Shown: positions 6,572 through 13,348 of the stretch, piece by piece
How positions within the stretch are numbered: position 1 is the stretch's first letter
Layout: each line of letters begins with the position of its first letter
Assembly: GCA_030064795.1 (NCBI GenBank)
Contig: JASJEI010000186.1
Span: forward strand, 1-13,348
Direction: 5' to 3'
Source of the DNA: Pleurocapsa sp. MO_226.B13
GTDB taxonomy: Bacteria > Cyanobacteriota > Cyanobacteriia > Cyanobacteriales > Xenococcaceae
Length of the DNA stretch: 13,348 bases
Translations under genes and position numbers: made by a program
The notes under the pieces: generated by a model
Database searches by the model: none
What the model was told of the DNA's origin: nothing
The model's input: the letters and a program-made list of their open reading frames with translations, nothing else

Positions 6572-7315
6572 TTAACTACGACCAGCAATAAGATGAAAAT
6601 CCATGGTTATTTCTTTCTTCTGGTTGGAATCTCCCCAAACGGGTAATAAATTATCGCTCAAGGTTTCAAAGAATTTTGTACCTTGTTGTTGCATATATTG
6701 TCTTGTTGCCGACCAAGTATGCATATAAGCTAACAATTCGGGTAAAGTCCAAGCCATCTTCATTTCGATCGCAGGTACTGGAATTGGTTTAAAGGGAAAA
6801 TTGATATTGCGATAACCATTCCATATCAGATCGATCCGAGGAGACCAATATGAATCGATGAGATCGAGAATTCCTTCTTCAATAACTAGATCTATTTTCG
6901 ACGAGACAGAAAGCGAACTGTAGCACCAGGCCGCAAAAATACCACCCTTTTTTAGTACGCGCTTAACTTCAGACCAAAAGCGATCGAGATCGAACCAATG
7001 TAAAGCTTGAGCTACGATCGCAGCATCAAAATAAGCATCGGGAAAGTTGGTTTTCTCAGCAGGTTGAACTGAGTAAAAAACATTGTCTTTAGCAATGGCA
7101 TTAGCTATTTGTGGCTCGCTGATATCTGTGGCATATACTTCCTTAAAATATTCAGCTATAGCAACGGCTGCCTGTCCGTTTCCCGTACCACAATCCCAGA
7201 CTTTTTCTCTGTTAGCAACCCACGATGCCAACAACTCATATAATTCGCGAGGATACTGAGGTCTTGCAGCAGCATACAGATCGGATTTATCGGAAAATAA
7301 ATCGATAACAGACAT
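6572..7315 (-). CDS. Class I SAM-dependent methyltransferase
   Basis: 247 residues from the ATG at 7315, preceded by AGGAGG four bases upstream; a TTG just before it (7318) is less likely. The N-terminal FSDKSDLYAAARPQYP is typical of the Methyltransf_11-like group that includes yeast TMT1-type enzymes. Motif I VWDCGTGNG is at 39-47, the acidic residue after strand 2 is D64 (YATDIS), and ALHWFDLDRFW followed by LKKGG marks the later core strands. It methylates an unknown small substrate. Its gene converges on the SDR/Rieske cassette and is oriented like the suf operon, 99 bp beyond sufS, so read-through from suf is possible but no functional link is evident. Confidence 0.85.
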   Translation of the reverse strand: MSVIDLFSDKSDLYAAARPQYPRELYELLASWVANREKVWDCGTGNGQAAVAIAEYFKEVYATDISEPQIANAIAKDNVFYSVQPAEKTNFPDAYFDAAIVAQALHWFDLDRFWSEVKRVLKKGGIFAAWCYSSLSVSSKIDLVIEEGILDLIDSYWSPRIDLIWNGYRNINFPFKPIPVPAIEMKMAWTLPELLAYMHTWSATRQYMQQQGTKFFETLSDNLLPVWGDSNQKKEITMDFHLIAGRS

Positions 7316-7417
7316 CAAACCTCCTGCATGACGTTAACCAAACGGCGATCGCTCGTCGTTCAACTCAGCTAGCCCTAGATCGGGCGCAATGACTATGAGG
7401 AATACACCCCACAGAGT

Positions 7418-8686
7418 CTATTCATTCATGCTCTGAAAGAAATCAATGGTACTTTTTAACGCTGCGATAAAAGCGTCGATTTCTTCGCGGGTATTGTACA
7501 AATAGAGGCTGGCTCTTGCGCTACCAGAAGCATTAAAGATTCGGTGTAGGGGTTGAGTGCAATGATGACCAGAGCGAATGGCAATGCCATCGTGATCTAA
7601 GAGGGTGGCCAAATCGCTGGCGTGAATCCCTTCGACGTTAAAGGCTGCTAAAGCTGCTCTACCTTTGCCATCTGGAGTAGGTTTTTTGCCGTAGATTCTT
7701 AAACCAGGAATTGTTTCGAGTTTTTTGAATAAATAGGCGGTCAATTCTTCTTCGTAGGCGTGAACATTGTCCATGCCAATACTATTAAGATAGTCTACTG
7801 CTGCACCCAGGGCGATCGCCTCACCAATTGCTGGTGTCCCCGCTTCAAATTTATGGGGTAAGTCGCCATAGGTGGAGCGATCGAGAAATACCTCGTCAAT
7901 CATCTCTCCACCGCCCATAAAGGGAGGCATTGCCAGCAAAATTTCTTTTTTACCGTAGAGAAAGCCAATCCCTGTAGTCGCGCACATTTTGTGTCCTGAT
8001 GCCACCAACCAATCACAGTCGATCGCCTGGACATCGACGGGCATATGGGGGACACTCTGACAGGCATCAATTAAGACTTTCGCGCTGTATTTGTGAGCTT
8101 CCTTGACGATTTCTGTTACGGGATTGATTACCCCTAGGGTATTAGAAACATGAACGATAGATACTAACTTGGTTCGATCGGACAACAAAGACTTATACTG
8201 TTCCAGGTCAAACTCTTCAGTAGGAGTTAACTCGACATATTTAATTACCGCACCAGTTTTTTGGGCGATCAGCTGCCAAGGAACAATATTACTATGATGC
8301 TCCATTACCGAGAGGATAATTTCATCTCCAGGGTTGAGATTAGCTAGTCCCCAACTATATGCCACTAAGTTGATTGCTTCGCTGGCATTGCGGGTAAAAA
8401 CTATTTCTTCGCGAGAAGCAGCATTGATAAATTGAGCGACTTTATCTCTAGCACCTTCATAGGCATCTGTCGCCCTACCACTCAAGGTATGTGCGCCACG
8501 GTGTACGTTAGCGTTATCCCTCTGATAATAATTTTGCAGAACATCTAGCACTGCTTGGGGTTTTTGCGAACTGGCAGCACTATCAAAGTAAATTAGGGGA
8601 TTGTCGTTTACTTTCTGATCTAAGATGGGAAAATCGCCTCTGACGCGATCGCCTAAAGTTTTTTCTCTGGTAAAAGTCATTATCAT
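7418..8686 (-). CDS. sufS: Cysteine desulfurase SufS
   Basis: 422 residues, the usual length for group II desulfurases. It removes sulfur from L-cysteine with PLP and passes it as persulfide into Fe-S cluster assembly. The PLP Schiff-base lysine is K233 in ASGHKM. The persulfide-forming cysteine is C376 in [11 protein letters not shown], the SufS/CsdA context. DACQSVPH supplies the PLP-contacting Asp and Gln. The start is ATG at 8686, with a second in-frame ATG two codons later; no strong Shine-Dalgarno decides between them. Last suf gene here, 86 bp after sufD. No SufE or SufU partner is encoded in the window. Confidence 0.96.
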   Translation of the reverse strand: MIMTFTREKTLGDRVRGDFPILDQKVNDNPLIYFDSAASSQKPQAVLDVLQNYYQRDNANVHRGAHTLSGRATDAYEGARDKVAQFINAASREEIVFTRNASEAINLVAYSWGLANLNPGDEIILSVMEHHSNIVPWQLIAQKTGAVIKYVELTPTEEFDLEQYKSLLSDRTKLVSIVHVSNTLGVINPVTEIVKEAHKYSAKVLIDACQSVPHMPVDVQAIDCDWLVASGHKMCATTGIGFLYGKKEILLAMPPFMGGGEMIDEVFLDRSTYGDLPHKFEAGTPAIGEAIALGAAVDYLNSIGMDNVHAYEEELTAYLFKKLETIPGLRIYGKKPTPDGKGRAALAAFNVEGIHASDLATLLDHDGIAIRSGHHCTQPLHRIFNASGSARASLYLYNTREEIDAFIAALKSTIDFFQSMNE

Positions 8687-8718
8687 TTATTATCTATATA
8701 TCGAGCGATGGTTTAGAA

Positions 8719-8729
8719 GTAGACTCTAC
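8719..8729. other. Small inverted repeat between sufD and sufS
   Basis: GTAGA-C-TCTAC in the 86-bp sufD-sufS gap. With a single-base spacer it is more a DNA palindrome than an RNA hairpin. No T-tract follows on the minus strand, so there is no sign that transcription stops before sufS. Confidence 0.2.
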
Positions 8730-8772
8730 ATTTTCTGCTCTAACTACTTATTAACTCATTGTTTCGAGCGAA

Positions 8773-10095
8773 CTACCGAACTTTTTCTTTAATAGTCTGG
8801 GTGATTTTAGTTTTTAAGGAATCAATCGTCAGGCGATCGATTATTTCGGCTGCGAAGGCATCTATTAGTAATTGATTGGCATCTGCTTCGCTCAAACCGC
8901 GACTGCGGAGATAAAATATTTCATCTGCTTCTAGCTGGCTTACCGTTGCACCATGGGCGCATTTAACATTATCGGCAGTAATTTGTAATTCGGGTTTGGT
9001 ATCTACTCTAGCTTGAGAAGAAAGCATTAAGTTGCGGTTTAGCTGCGTCGCGTCAGTAAGCTGGGCTTCTTTGGGGACAAATACCTTACCATTGAAAACT
9101 GTATGGGCGCGATCGCTGACAATACACTTATGCAGTTGCTCGCTAGTGCCGTAAGGTTTAGTCAAAGCGATAATACTATGAGTATCGGAAGTTTGTTCTC
9201 CTGTAGCTATCGTTAGACCATTAAGGTTGGTTTCGGTATGTTCTCCCTGTTGTAATACTTCTGGGTTGTGACGATATAGTTTTGCCCCTAGATTAATCTC
9301 GTTAATTGTATAGTGACTATCTCGCCCTTGGGATACGGAAGTTTTACCGATATGGAAGCTATGCTCGGACTCCTGTTGCCAACGAGTATGATTTACTCTA
9401 GCGTTATCTCGAACATAAATTTCTGTGACAGCATTAGTAAAGTATTTTCCGACACCAGTATATTCTTCGATCAAAGAGACGCTAGATCCAGCCTCTGCTA
9501 CTACCAAAGTACGGGGTTGAGCAAAACTAGCTTCAGAGTTGCCATCAGCGATAAAAACTAACTGTAGGGGAGTTTCTACCAAAACGTTTTTGTCGAGCCA
9601 AATTACTGCTACATCTTTACCGCCTGCGGTATTCAAGCTAGTAAAAGCATCTTGCGAACCGTGTTGTTGAGCAAAGTATTGACTTGCGTCGTATTTTTGA
9701 GGCAAATTACTTAAGTCACCAACATACATCCCTGGAGATAGTTTAGCAACGTCAGAGAGTTCGGCATTATATATTCCGTTAACAAATACTAAGCGACTAT
9801 GTTCGGTTTCCTCCACAGACAATGAAGACAAATCACTATTCGTCTCTACTCGTGCTGCGACAAATTCACTTGCTGTCAGAGCCGATAAATCGATAAAACG
9901 CCAATCTTCATCTTTGCGCGTCGGTACGGATAGACGAGATAGCCAGTCTTTAGCCTGTTGTCGAAGATCTTGTAGCCACTGGGGTTCGCCTTCATCTCTT
10001 TGACAATGTTGCAGTAACCCAGTCAAGAAAACATCTTCTACTACCGCCATTTCGTTGACTTTAGTAGTAGTTGCAAAAGGAATTTGTACCGCCAT
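8773..10095 (-). CDS. sufD: Fe-S cluster scaffold subunit SufD
   Basis: 440 residues. SufD normally pairs with SufB on a SufC dimer (SufBC2D) to build Fe-S clusters. The N-terminal third holds the variable helical part including RKDEDWRFIDL, typical of SufD. The central part is the beta-helix, and the C-terminal helical domain contains KCAHGATVSQLEADEIFYL with C379 and H381; this His corresponds to the conserved scaffold His. I checked whether this could be SufB and rejected it: length and N-terminus are SufD-like and SufB-specific cysteine motifs are absent. The ATG overlaps the sufC stop (TAATG), implying translational coupling. Confidence 0.94.
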   Translation of the reverse strand: MAVQIPFATTTKVNEMAVVEDVFLTGLLQHCQRDEGEPQWLQDLRQQAKDWLSRLSVPTRKDEDWRFIDLSALTASEFVAARVETNSDLSSLSVEETEHSRLVFVNGIYNAELSDVAKLSPGMYVGDLSNLPQKYDASQYFAQQHGSQDAFTSLNTAGGKDVAVIWLDKNVLVETPLQLVFIADGNSEASFAQPRTLVVAEAGSSVSLIEEYTGVGKYFTNAVTEIYVRDNARVNHTRWQQESEHSFHIGKTSVSQGRDSHYTINEINLGAKLYRHNPEVLQQGEHTETNLNGLTIATGEQTSDTHSIIALTKPYGTSEQLHKCIVSDRAHTVFNGKVFVPKEAQLTDATQLNRNLMLSSQARVDTKPELQITADNVKCAHGATVSQLEADEIFYLRSRGLSEADANQLLIDAFAAEIIDRLTIDSLKTKITQTIKEKVR

Positions 10096-10871
10096 TAGAC
10101 TCCTACCTCCGCAGCAGATTTATCATCGAGGAAGTCATAACCACGACTTTCTAATTCTAGAGCCAGTTCTTTACCGCCACTAGTAACAATTTTGCCATCC
10201 TGCATAACATGAACATAATCTGGTTCGATGTAATCTAATAGTCTTTGATAGTGAGTAATCACCAGATAGCCTTTTTCAGGAGTTTTGAGTTGATTTACCC
10301 CATCAGAAACAATTCTGAGCGCGTCAATGTCTAGTCCCGAATCAATCTCATCGAGGATAGTCAAGGTAGGTTCTAGTAACGCCATTTGGAGGATTTCGTT
10401 GCGTTTCTTTTCCCCCCCAGAAAATCCTTCGTTGAGGCTTCTGGCTAAAAAGCTAGACTTCATCTTAACTACTTCTAGCTTTTCTTCGATCAAATCTTCA
10501 AAGTCAAAGGTATCGATTTCTTCTAAACCCTGATATTTTCGTTTGGCATTGTATGCTACCCGCATAAAGTCTAGGTTGCTTACCCCTGGTATCGCCACAG
10601 GATACTGAAAAGCTAAAAAGATTCCGCTATTAGCTCTTTCATCGGGTTCTTTGTCGATGATATTTTCACCCTGGTAGATAATCTCTCCACCTGTGACTTC
10701 ATAGTCGGGATGTCCTGCAATAATCTTAGACAGGGTGCTTTTTCCCGAACCGTTACGCCCCATAATAGCGTGGACTTCCCCTGCTTTTATTTCTAAATTG
10801 ACACCTTTGAGAAGAGGCGTATCATCAACTTTAGCTGTTAGATTGCGTACTGATAAAATTGTTTCACTCAT
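10095..10871 (-). CDS. sufC: Fe-S assembly ABC-type ATPase SufC
   Basis: 258 residues, soluble ABC ATPase of the SufBC2D complex. Walker [10 protein letters not shown] at 38-46, Q-loop FQYP at 88-91, signature SGGEKKRNE at 151-159, Walker B LTILDE at 170-175, then IDSGLD and the switch His in VITHYQRL. In most cyanobacteria sufB comes directly before sufC. Here the 470 bp upstream contain no sufB, and SufR-type operators lie 106-159 bp before the ATG. The gene therefore heads a sufCDS operon. The sequence is otherwise intact. Confidence 0.96.
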   Translation of the reverse strand: MSETILSVRNLTAKVDDTPLLKGVNLEIKAGEVHAIMGRNGSGKSTLSKIIAGHPDYEVTGGEIIYQGENIIDKEPDERANSGIFLAFQYPVAIPGVSNLDFMRVAYNAKRKYQGLEEIDTFDFEDLIEEKLEVVKMKSSFLARSLNEGFSGGEKKRNEILQMALLEPTLTILDEIDSGLDIDALRIVSDGVNQLKTPEKGYLVITHYQRLLDYIEPDYVHVMQDGKIVTSGGKELALELESRGYDFLDDKSAAEVGV

Positions 10872-10931
10872 TATTTATTTAATAAACAATTTTTGATTAT
10901 TGACCTTAAGACTCCCAAACTCAGGTAGGAT

Positions 10932-10959
10932 AAGCTAGACAACAAATAATAACTAGCTT
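10932..10959 (-). promoter_or_regulatory. Leader hairpin upstream of sufC
   Basis: 7-bp arms AAGCTAG/CTAGCTT around a 14-nt loop, with an outer CAGGT/ACCTG pair (10922-10926, 10961-10965) after an asymmetric internal loop. If sufC transcription begins near the operators, this folds in the 5' untranslated RNA. No T-run follows, so it is not an obvious attenuator. Confidence 0.35.
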
Positions 10960-10976
10960 GACCTGGGCTATTAAAA

Positions 10977-10990
10977 CAACACTTTTGTTG
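10977..10990. promoter_or_regulatory. SufR-type operator, sufC-proximal site
   Basis: CAAC-ACTTTT-GTTG, a perfect match to CAAC-N6-GTTG, which I recall as the binding sequence of the Fe-S repressor SufR at sufBCDS in Synechocystis. Flanking symmetry extends the arms to AAACAACA/TGTTGTTT. The centre lies about 112 bp from the sufC ATG. Confidence 0.7.
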
Positions 10991-11016
10991 TTTAAGTCTA
11001 TTGTAGACTACATTAA

Positions 11017-11030
11017 CAACCTGTAGGTTG
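11017..11030. promoter_or_regulatory. SufR-type operator, sufC-distal site
   Basis: CAAC-CTGTAG-GTTG, a second perfect CAAC-N6-GTTG, exactly 40 bp (about four helical turns) from the first. On the minus strand it overlaps TTGACA (11034 down to 11029), a consensus -35 hexamer. With an 18-bp spacer the -10 would be TAGTCT, which is weak. Two sites with one at the -35 would suit repression of sufC when clusters are sufficient. Confidence 0.68.
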
Positions 11031-11151
11031 TCAAAGTCAGAGATTCTAAACTAATCCCTCAAGATGCGATGCTGGGACTGGGATTGACGAGAATGGCGAT
11101 CGCTATTATTGTTTTAGATCTTAGTAGGAACGCCCAAAATTCAGAAAAAAA

Positions 11152-11164
11152 CAGGAACTTCCTG
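11152..11164. promoter_or_regulatory. Palindrome CAGGA-N3-TCCTG, distal copy
   Basis: CAGGAACTTCCTG, 6-bp arms with a single-base centre. It shares the CAGGA-N3-TCCTG(GA) form with the copy at 11314-11330, 164 bp downstream. Likely a second binding site of the same protein. Confidence 0.4.
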
Positions 11165-11313
11165 GAGAGATGCTTTCCCTGTAGACCAAAGAAAGACAGT
11201 TTATTTTTTAACGATCGAGAAGAAAAAATAGAAAAGATCTCTGGTGTCAGTTCGATTAACCTCTGAAATTTCTCTAAAACTAAAACTTATGGTAGAAGTT
11301 AGGTACAGTTTCT

Positions 11314-11330
11314 TCCAGGACTGTCCTGGA
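11314..11330. promoter_or_regulatory. Palindrome TCCAGGAC-T-GTCCTGGA, proximal operator of the double-HTH gene
   Basis: Perfect 8-bp arms with a one-base centre, ending 11 bp before the ATG at 11342. In this position it would block transcription or occlude the ribosome binding region. The adjacent gene encodes a putative DNA-binding protein, so autoregulation is the simplest guess. Confidence 0.5.
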
Positions 11331-11341
11331 CACAAAGCAAA

Positions 11342-11986
11342 ATGTCTATTGACTTAGTTCCATTGGCTCAACTGCCTTCCAGATATGGTATTGCTCGTTC
11401 TAATCTTTATATTCGACTTAAAGAACTTAAAATTCAATCGGTAAAACAGGGTCGCAAAGCTTATGTTACCAAAGCTCAGCTAGAGTTATTAGATGGCTTA
11501 GACGCTCATCTAGAACGTGGTGGGACAATTTTGGGCTTTACTCAATTGCTCAAGAAACGAGGTCATCAGCTAACTCATCTCTCTACAGTCAGTCCTTCTA
11601 CCTCTAATCCCTTAGACCAATCGGGCTATATCGAACCGACAATTTCCTTGAGTTCTTCAGCTTTGGTTGAGGCGATCGAAACTGTGGTTAAGAGATTAGT
11701 TCCTCAATCGACCAGTCGTTTGAATTACCTCAAAGAGTTAGAAGAGGCTTATCAGAATGGCTGGCTGCTTTCTACTTCCGAAGTGTCCGATTTACTGGGA
11801 TTGACTCCTAAAACCATCGCTAGCTACGGTCAAGAATTTAACGATGCTGGTTTTTCCTTTACACGAGCGGGAATCAGAAAGGGTGGTGAAATCGCCTGGT
11901 CGATCGACAAGCAAAGCGATTGGATAGAATCGGCTTCATCAACTGAAGCGGTCAAAGAAGCATTCAGTGATGTTTTCGATCCCTAG
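11342..11986 (+). CDS. Putative DNA-binding protein with two helix-turn-helix-like segments
   Basis: 214 residues, function not recognised. Residues about 5-55 (PLAQLPSRYGIARSNLYIRL, then GRKAYVTKAQLELLD) look like a MerR/excisionase-type HTH with a small wing. Residues about 138-195 (LLSTSEVSDLLGLTPKTIASYG, then IRKGGEIAWSIDK) repeat the same plan: HTH, basic turn, strand. Between them is a Ser/Thr-rich linker (about 78-105) and a helix likely to mediate dimerisation. No catalytic motif, signal peptide or membrane segment is seen. Two matching palindromes lie upstream, suggesting autoregulation. It is divergent to sufC and convergent with mazG. The HTH assignment comes from reading the residues, not from a profile search. 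Confidence 0.7.
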   Translation: MSIDLVPLAQLPSRYGIARSNLYIRLKELKIQSVKQGRKAYVTKAQLELLDGLDAHLERGGTILGFTQLLKKRGHQLTHLSTVSPSTSNPLDQSGYIEPTISLSSSALVEAIETVVKRLVPQSTSRLNYLKELEEAYQNGWLLSTSEVSDLLGLTPKTIASYGQEFNDAGFSFTRAGIRKGGEIAWSIDKQSDWIESASSTEAVKEAFSDVFDP

Positions 11987-12078
11987 AGAAAAGTCAATTT
12001 TACCTGTTCCGTAACCCTGGCTTTGTCTGAGAAGGTGACGGAGGAATAATTTATTAGCGCGATTGGGACTGGCTGATT

Positions 12079-12092
12079 TGGCTGACGAGCCA
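12079..12092. other. Hairpin TGGCT-GACG-AGCCA between the convergent genes
   Basis: A 5-bp GC-containing stem with a 4-nt loop in the 184-bp gap between the double-HTH gene and mazG, beside a HIP1 octamer at 12097-12104. No T-tract follows, so I do not call it a terminator. Confidence 0.25.
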
Positions 12093-12148
12093 GAGGGCGA
12101 TCGCTCTTTGTCAAATAGGGATTGATTTGGTGGACAACAAGCTATTCG

Positions 12149-12178
12149 GTAAAACGATAATTTGCTTGTTTTATCGTT
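12149..12178 (-). terminator. Terminator hairpin overlapping the mazG stop codon
   Basis: On the minus strand AACGATAA pairs with TTATCGTT (8 bp, 12153-12160 with 12171-12178) around a 10-nt loop, followed by TTACC. The first arm contains the last codons and the TAA stop of mazG. The run after the stem is only four T's counting the arm end, so the efficiency is uncertain. Being symmetric, it may also stop transcripts from the convergent gene ending at 11986. Confidence 0.5.
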
Positions 12179-13004
12179 CATCTTGTTGATATATTTTTTT
12201 CTTTGCCTGTTGCCAAAGGGATTCTAACTCATTAATATCGTAATCGTTCAGGGGACGGTCAGCGAATTTTTCCATTATGGTGAGTCGTTGGATAAAACGA
12301 TTGTTTGTTCCCTGTAAACCATCGAAGGGACTGAGATCGTACCAGCGGGCAATATTGATAATGGTAAACAATAAATCTCCTAATTCTTCTTGTTGATGGG
12401 CTTTGTCTTCTGTCAAGAGTGCCTCTTTAAATTCTCCTAACTCTTCTTCAAACTTTTCCCATACCCCTGCCACATTTTCCCATTCAAAACCCGCACCCGC
12501 AGCTTTTTTAGATATTTTCATCCCTGCCATTAGAGGGGGGAGACTGCGAGCATAACGTTTTAGTTTGTGACTGAGTAAGTTGGCTTGTTCGGGAGTTTCA
12601 CCTTTTTCTTGGGCCTTGATTTGTTCCCAATTTTGATTGACTTCTGCTGCGCTATTGACTTCTACATCGGCAAATACATGGGGATGACGACGAATTAACT
12701 TCTCAGTAATTCCAGTTGCCACTTCTTCTAAAGTAAAATCCCCCGCTTCACTAGCAATCTGGGTTTGTAGGACTACCTGTAATAATAAATCTCCTAATTC
12801 TTCGGCGATCGCATCTCGATCTCCAGTTTGAATTGCGTCTACTACTTCATAAGCCTCCTCAATCACGTAGGGAATTAGAGTTTGGGGTGTTTGGGCTAAA
12901 TCCCAGGGACATCCCCCATCGGGCGATCGTAGTTGGGCTACTACTTCAATTAGACGCTGCAAGGCATCAAGAATAGACTGATTTGTCGTTGAATAAGGAC
13001 TCAT
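12171..13004 (-). CDS. mazG: Nucleoside triphosphate pyrophosphohydrolase MazG
   Basis: 277 residues, two MazG all-alpha domains in tandem as in the E. coli-type enzyme. It hydrolyses NTPs and dNTPs to monophosphates and pyrophosphate, cleaning the nucleotide pool. GGCPWDLAQTPQTLIPYVIEEAYEV begins the first domain, with metal ligands E49, E50, E53 and E69/D72 (EELGD). RRHPHVF is the family linker motif. The second domain (about 175-270) has EEELGEFKEAL and EELGDLLFTIINIARW. The start at ATG 13004 has no strong Shine-Dalgarno. A single-gene unit with a hairpin terminator overlapping its stop. Confidence 0.95.
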   Translation of the reverse strand: MSPYSTTNQSILDALQRLIEVVAQLRSPDGGCPWDLAQTPQTLIPYVIEEAYEVVDAIQTGDRDAIAEELGDLLLQVVLQTQIASEAGDFTLEEVATGITEKLIRRHPHVFADVEVNSAAEVNQNWEQIKAQEKGETPEQANLLSHKLKRYARSLPPLMAGMKISKKAAGAGFEWENVAGVWEKFEEELGEFKEALLTEDKAHQQEELGDLLFTIINIARWYDLSPFDGLQGTNNRFIQRLTIMEKFADRPLNDYDINELESLWQQAKKKIYQQDER

Positions 13005-13348
13005 GAATAAATTTATGGTTAGCTTGAAGTGCGAAACGAAGAAATTATTGTTTTCATAAAGAACTATATTGCAAATTTATTTGCTCCTGCAATCTCAGGC
13101 GATATTGACATCCTCCCTCGCTCCTTGCCGAGGGATTCCTACCGATCCGAAGATCTTCGGTGTGGTTCTCGGTTCATCGACTCGCCTTGACCTGGCAGGT
13201 TTTCACCAACCAAGCTAGAGCTACATCATTCGTGACAAGTTAAGGTAGTTAAGGAAATGTCAAGGCAAGTGGAAAGAAGTTTTTAGGCGGATAACAAAAC
13301 AATCAGGGGCTTGATGGCAAAATAATCAGTAAAAAGCGATTTTACCAA
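13005..13348. other. Non-coding right edge with transposon-end remnant
   Basis: 344 bp with no complete gene. Bases 13005-13104 are AT-rich and should hold the mazG promoter, which I cannot resolve. Bases 13105-13202 are a hairpin-rich block like an IS605-type right end. Bases 13203-13348 contain a tandem AGTTAAGG (13238-13245, 13247-13254). One minus-strand frame is open from the window edge to a stop at 13283, but 21 codons are too few to mean anything. Confidence 0.5.
13105..13202 (-). mobile_element. Right-end remnant of an IS200/IS605-type element
   Basis: Read on the minus strand, the block ends CGAGGGAGGATGTCAA at 13105, a form I associate with right ends of cyanobacterial tnpB-carrying elements. 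It holds the hairpin CCCTCG/CGAGGG (13115-13134), the 14-bp palindrome CCGAAGATCTTCGG (13147-13160) and ACCTG-G-CAGGT (13190-13200). One minus frame reads VDEPRTTPKIFGSVGIP, like the degenerate tails annotated at tnpB 3' ends. In such elements this region encodes the omega-RNA scaffold, with the guide taken from flanking DNA (here 13104 downward). No tnpB zinc-ribbon or RuvC motif appears in the 146 bp to the window edge, so it is probably a solo end or MITE-like derivative. Confidence 0.55.

Larger units (their letters stand above)
10872..11341. other. Divergent intergenic region between sufC and the double-HTH gene
   Basis: 470 bp without a gene I can support. The sufC-proximal part (10922-11031) is a chain of four inverted repeats: AAGCTAG/CTAGCTT (10932-10959, with an outer CAGGT/ACCTG), AAACAACA/TGTTGTTT (10974-10993), AGTCTA/TAGACT (10995-11009) and ACAACC/GGTTGT (11016-11031). 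The distal part has two CAGGA-N3-TCCTG palindromes. A 65-codon frame at 11069-11266 resembles nothing I recognise. Neither sufB nor sufR is present. Confidence 0.6.

Noticed and set aside
9313..9561. Plus-strand frame inside sufD, and a similar one in sufC (10327-10533)
   Set aside because: Both are antisense to conserved suf coding sequence with no independent evidence.
8773..10095. Possibility that this gene is sufB, not sufD
   Set aside because: Length (440), N-terminus and the C-terminal KCAHGATVSQL motif fit SufD; SufB is longer and has other conserved cysteines.
11069..11266. 65-codon plus-strand frame upstream of the double-HTH gene
   Set aside because: No recognisable domain, no ribosome binding site, contains a HIP1 octamer and spans a palindrome (11152-11164). 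Chance frame more likely than a gene.
11939..12181. 80-codon minus-strand frame downstream of mazG
   Set aside because: Overlaps the end of the double-HTH gene, contains the mazG terminator hairpin at its start, and resembles no family I recognise.
1..13348. CRISPR array, tRNA or rRNA genes, toxin-antitoxin pair
   Set aside because: I saw no spaced identical repeats, no tRNA cloverleaf and no small paired genes with such motifs on either strand.
13283..13348. Partial minus-strand gene entering from the right edge
   Set aside because: Only 21 open codons with no recognisable motif; a frame this short is often open by chance.

Overview
The window looks like a cyanobacterial chromosome. I count thirteen copies of the octamer GCGATCGC (HIP1, highly over-represented in many cyanobacteria), at 2064, 2107, 2859, 3409, 3810, 4489, 7345, 7812, 8645, 9109, 11096, 12097 and 12805, about one per kb. 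The suf genes, MazG and the CBS/PAS/GGDEF/EAL architecture fit the same assignment. I cannot name a genus.

Layout. Bases 2-902 are a complete IS1-family insertion sequence, with 26-bp imperfect terminal inverted repeats and a transposase split over two frames at an A8 run. It lies 156 bp upstream of a large plus-strand cyclic-di-GMP enzyme (1059-4109: four CBS, two PAS, GGDEF, EAL). Next comes an AT-rich cassette (about 4140-6522) with a short-chain dehydrogenase, a Rieske non-heme iron oxygenase, and the amputated start of a second short-chain dehydrogenase. The cassette is flanked by near-identical 48/49-bp inverted repeats. The left copy supplies the last codons of the cyclic-di-GMP gene. 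The right copy starts directly after the stop of a minus-strand methyltransferase (6572-7315).

The minus strand then carries sufS, sufD and sufC (7418-10871), the iron-sulfur cluster assembly operon. SufC (ATPase) and SufD (scaffold subunit) are translationally coupled, and SufS delivers sulfur from cysteine. The usual first gene, sufB, is missing. The leader of sufC holds two perfect CAAC-N6-GTTG sites, the form I recall for the SufR repressor, so the operon appears to have kept its control region while sufB and sufR lie elsewhere.

A plus-strand gene of unknown function (11342-11986) has two helix-turn-helix-like segments and two matching palindromes upstream. It converges on mazG (12171-13004, minus), a nucleotide-pool cleaning pyrophosphohydrolase. 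The right edge (13105 to about 13202) holds a hairpin-rich block resembling the right end of an IS200/IS605-type element, with no visible tnpB. Most of the window is ordinary housekeeping; the unusual parts are the repeat-flanked oxidoreductase cassette, the suf operon without sufB, and the small palindromic sites.
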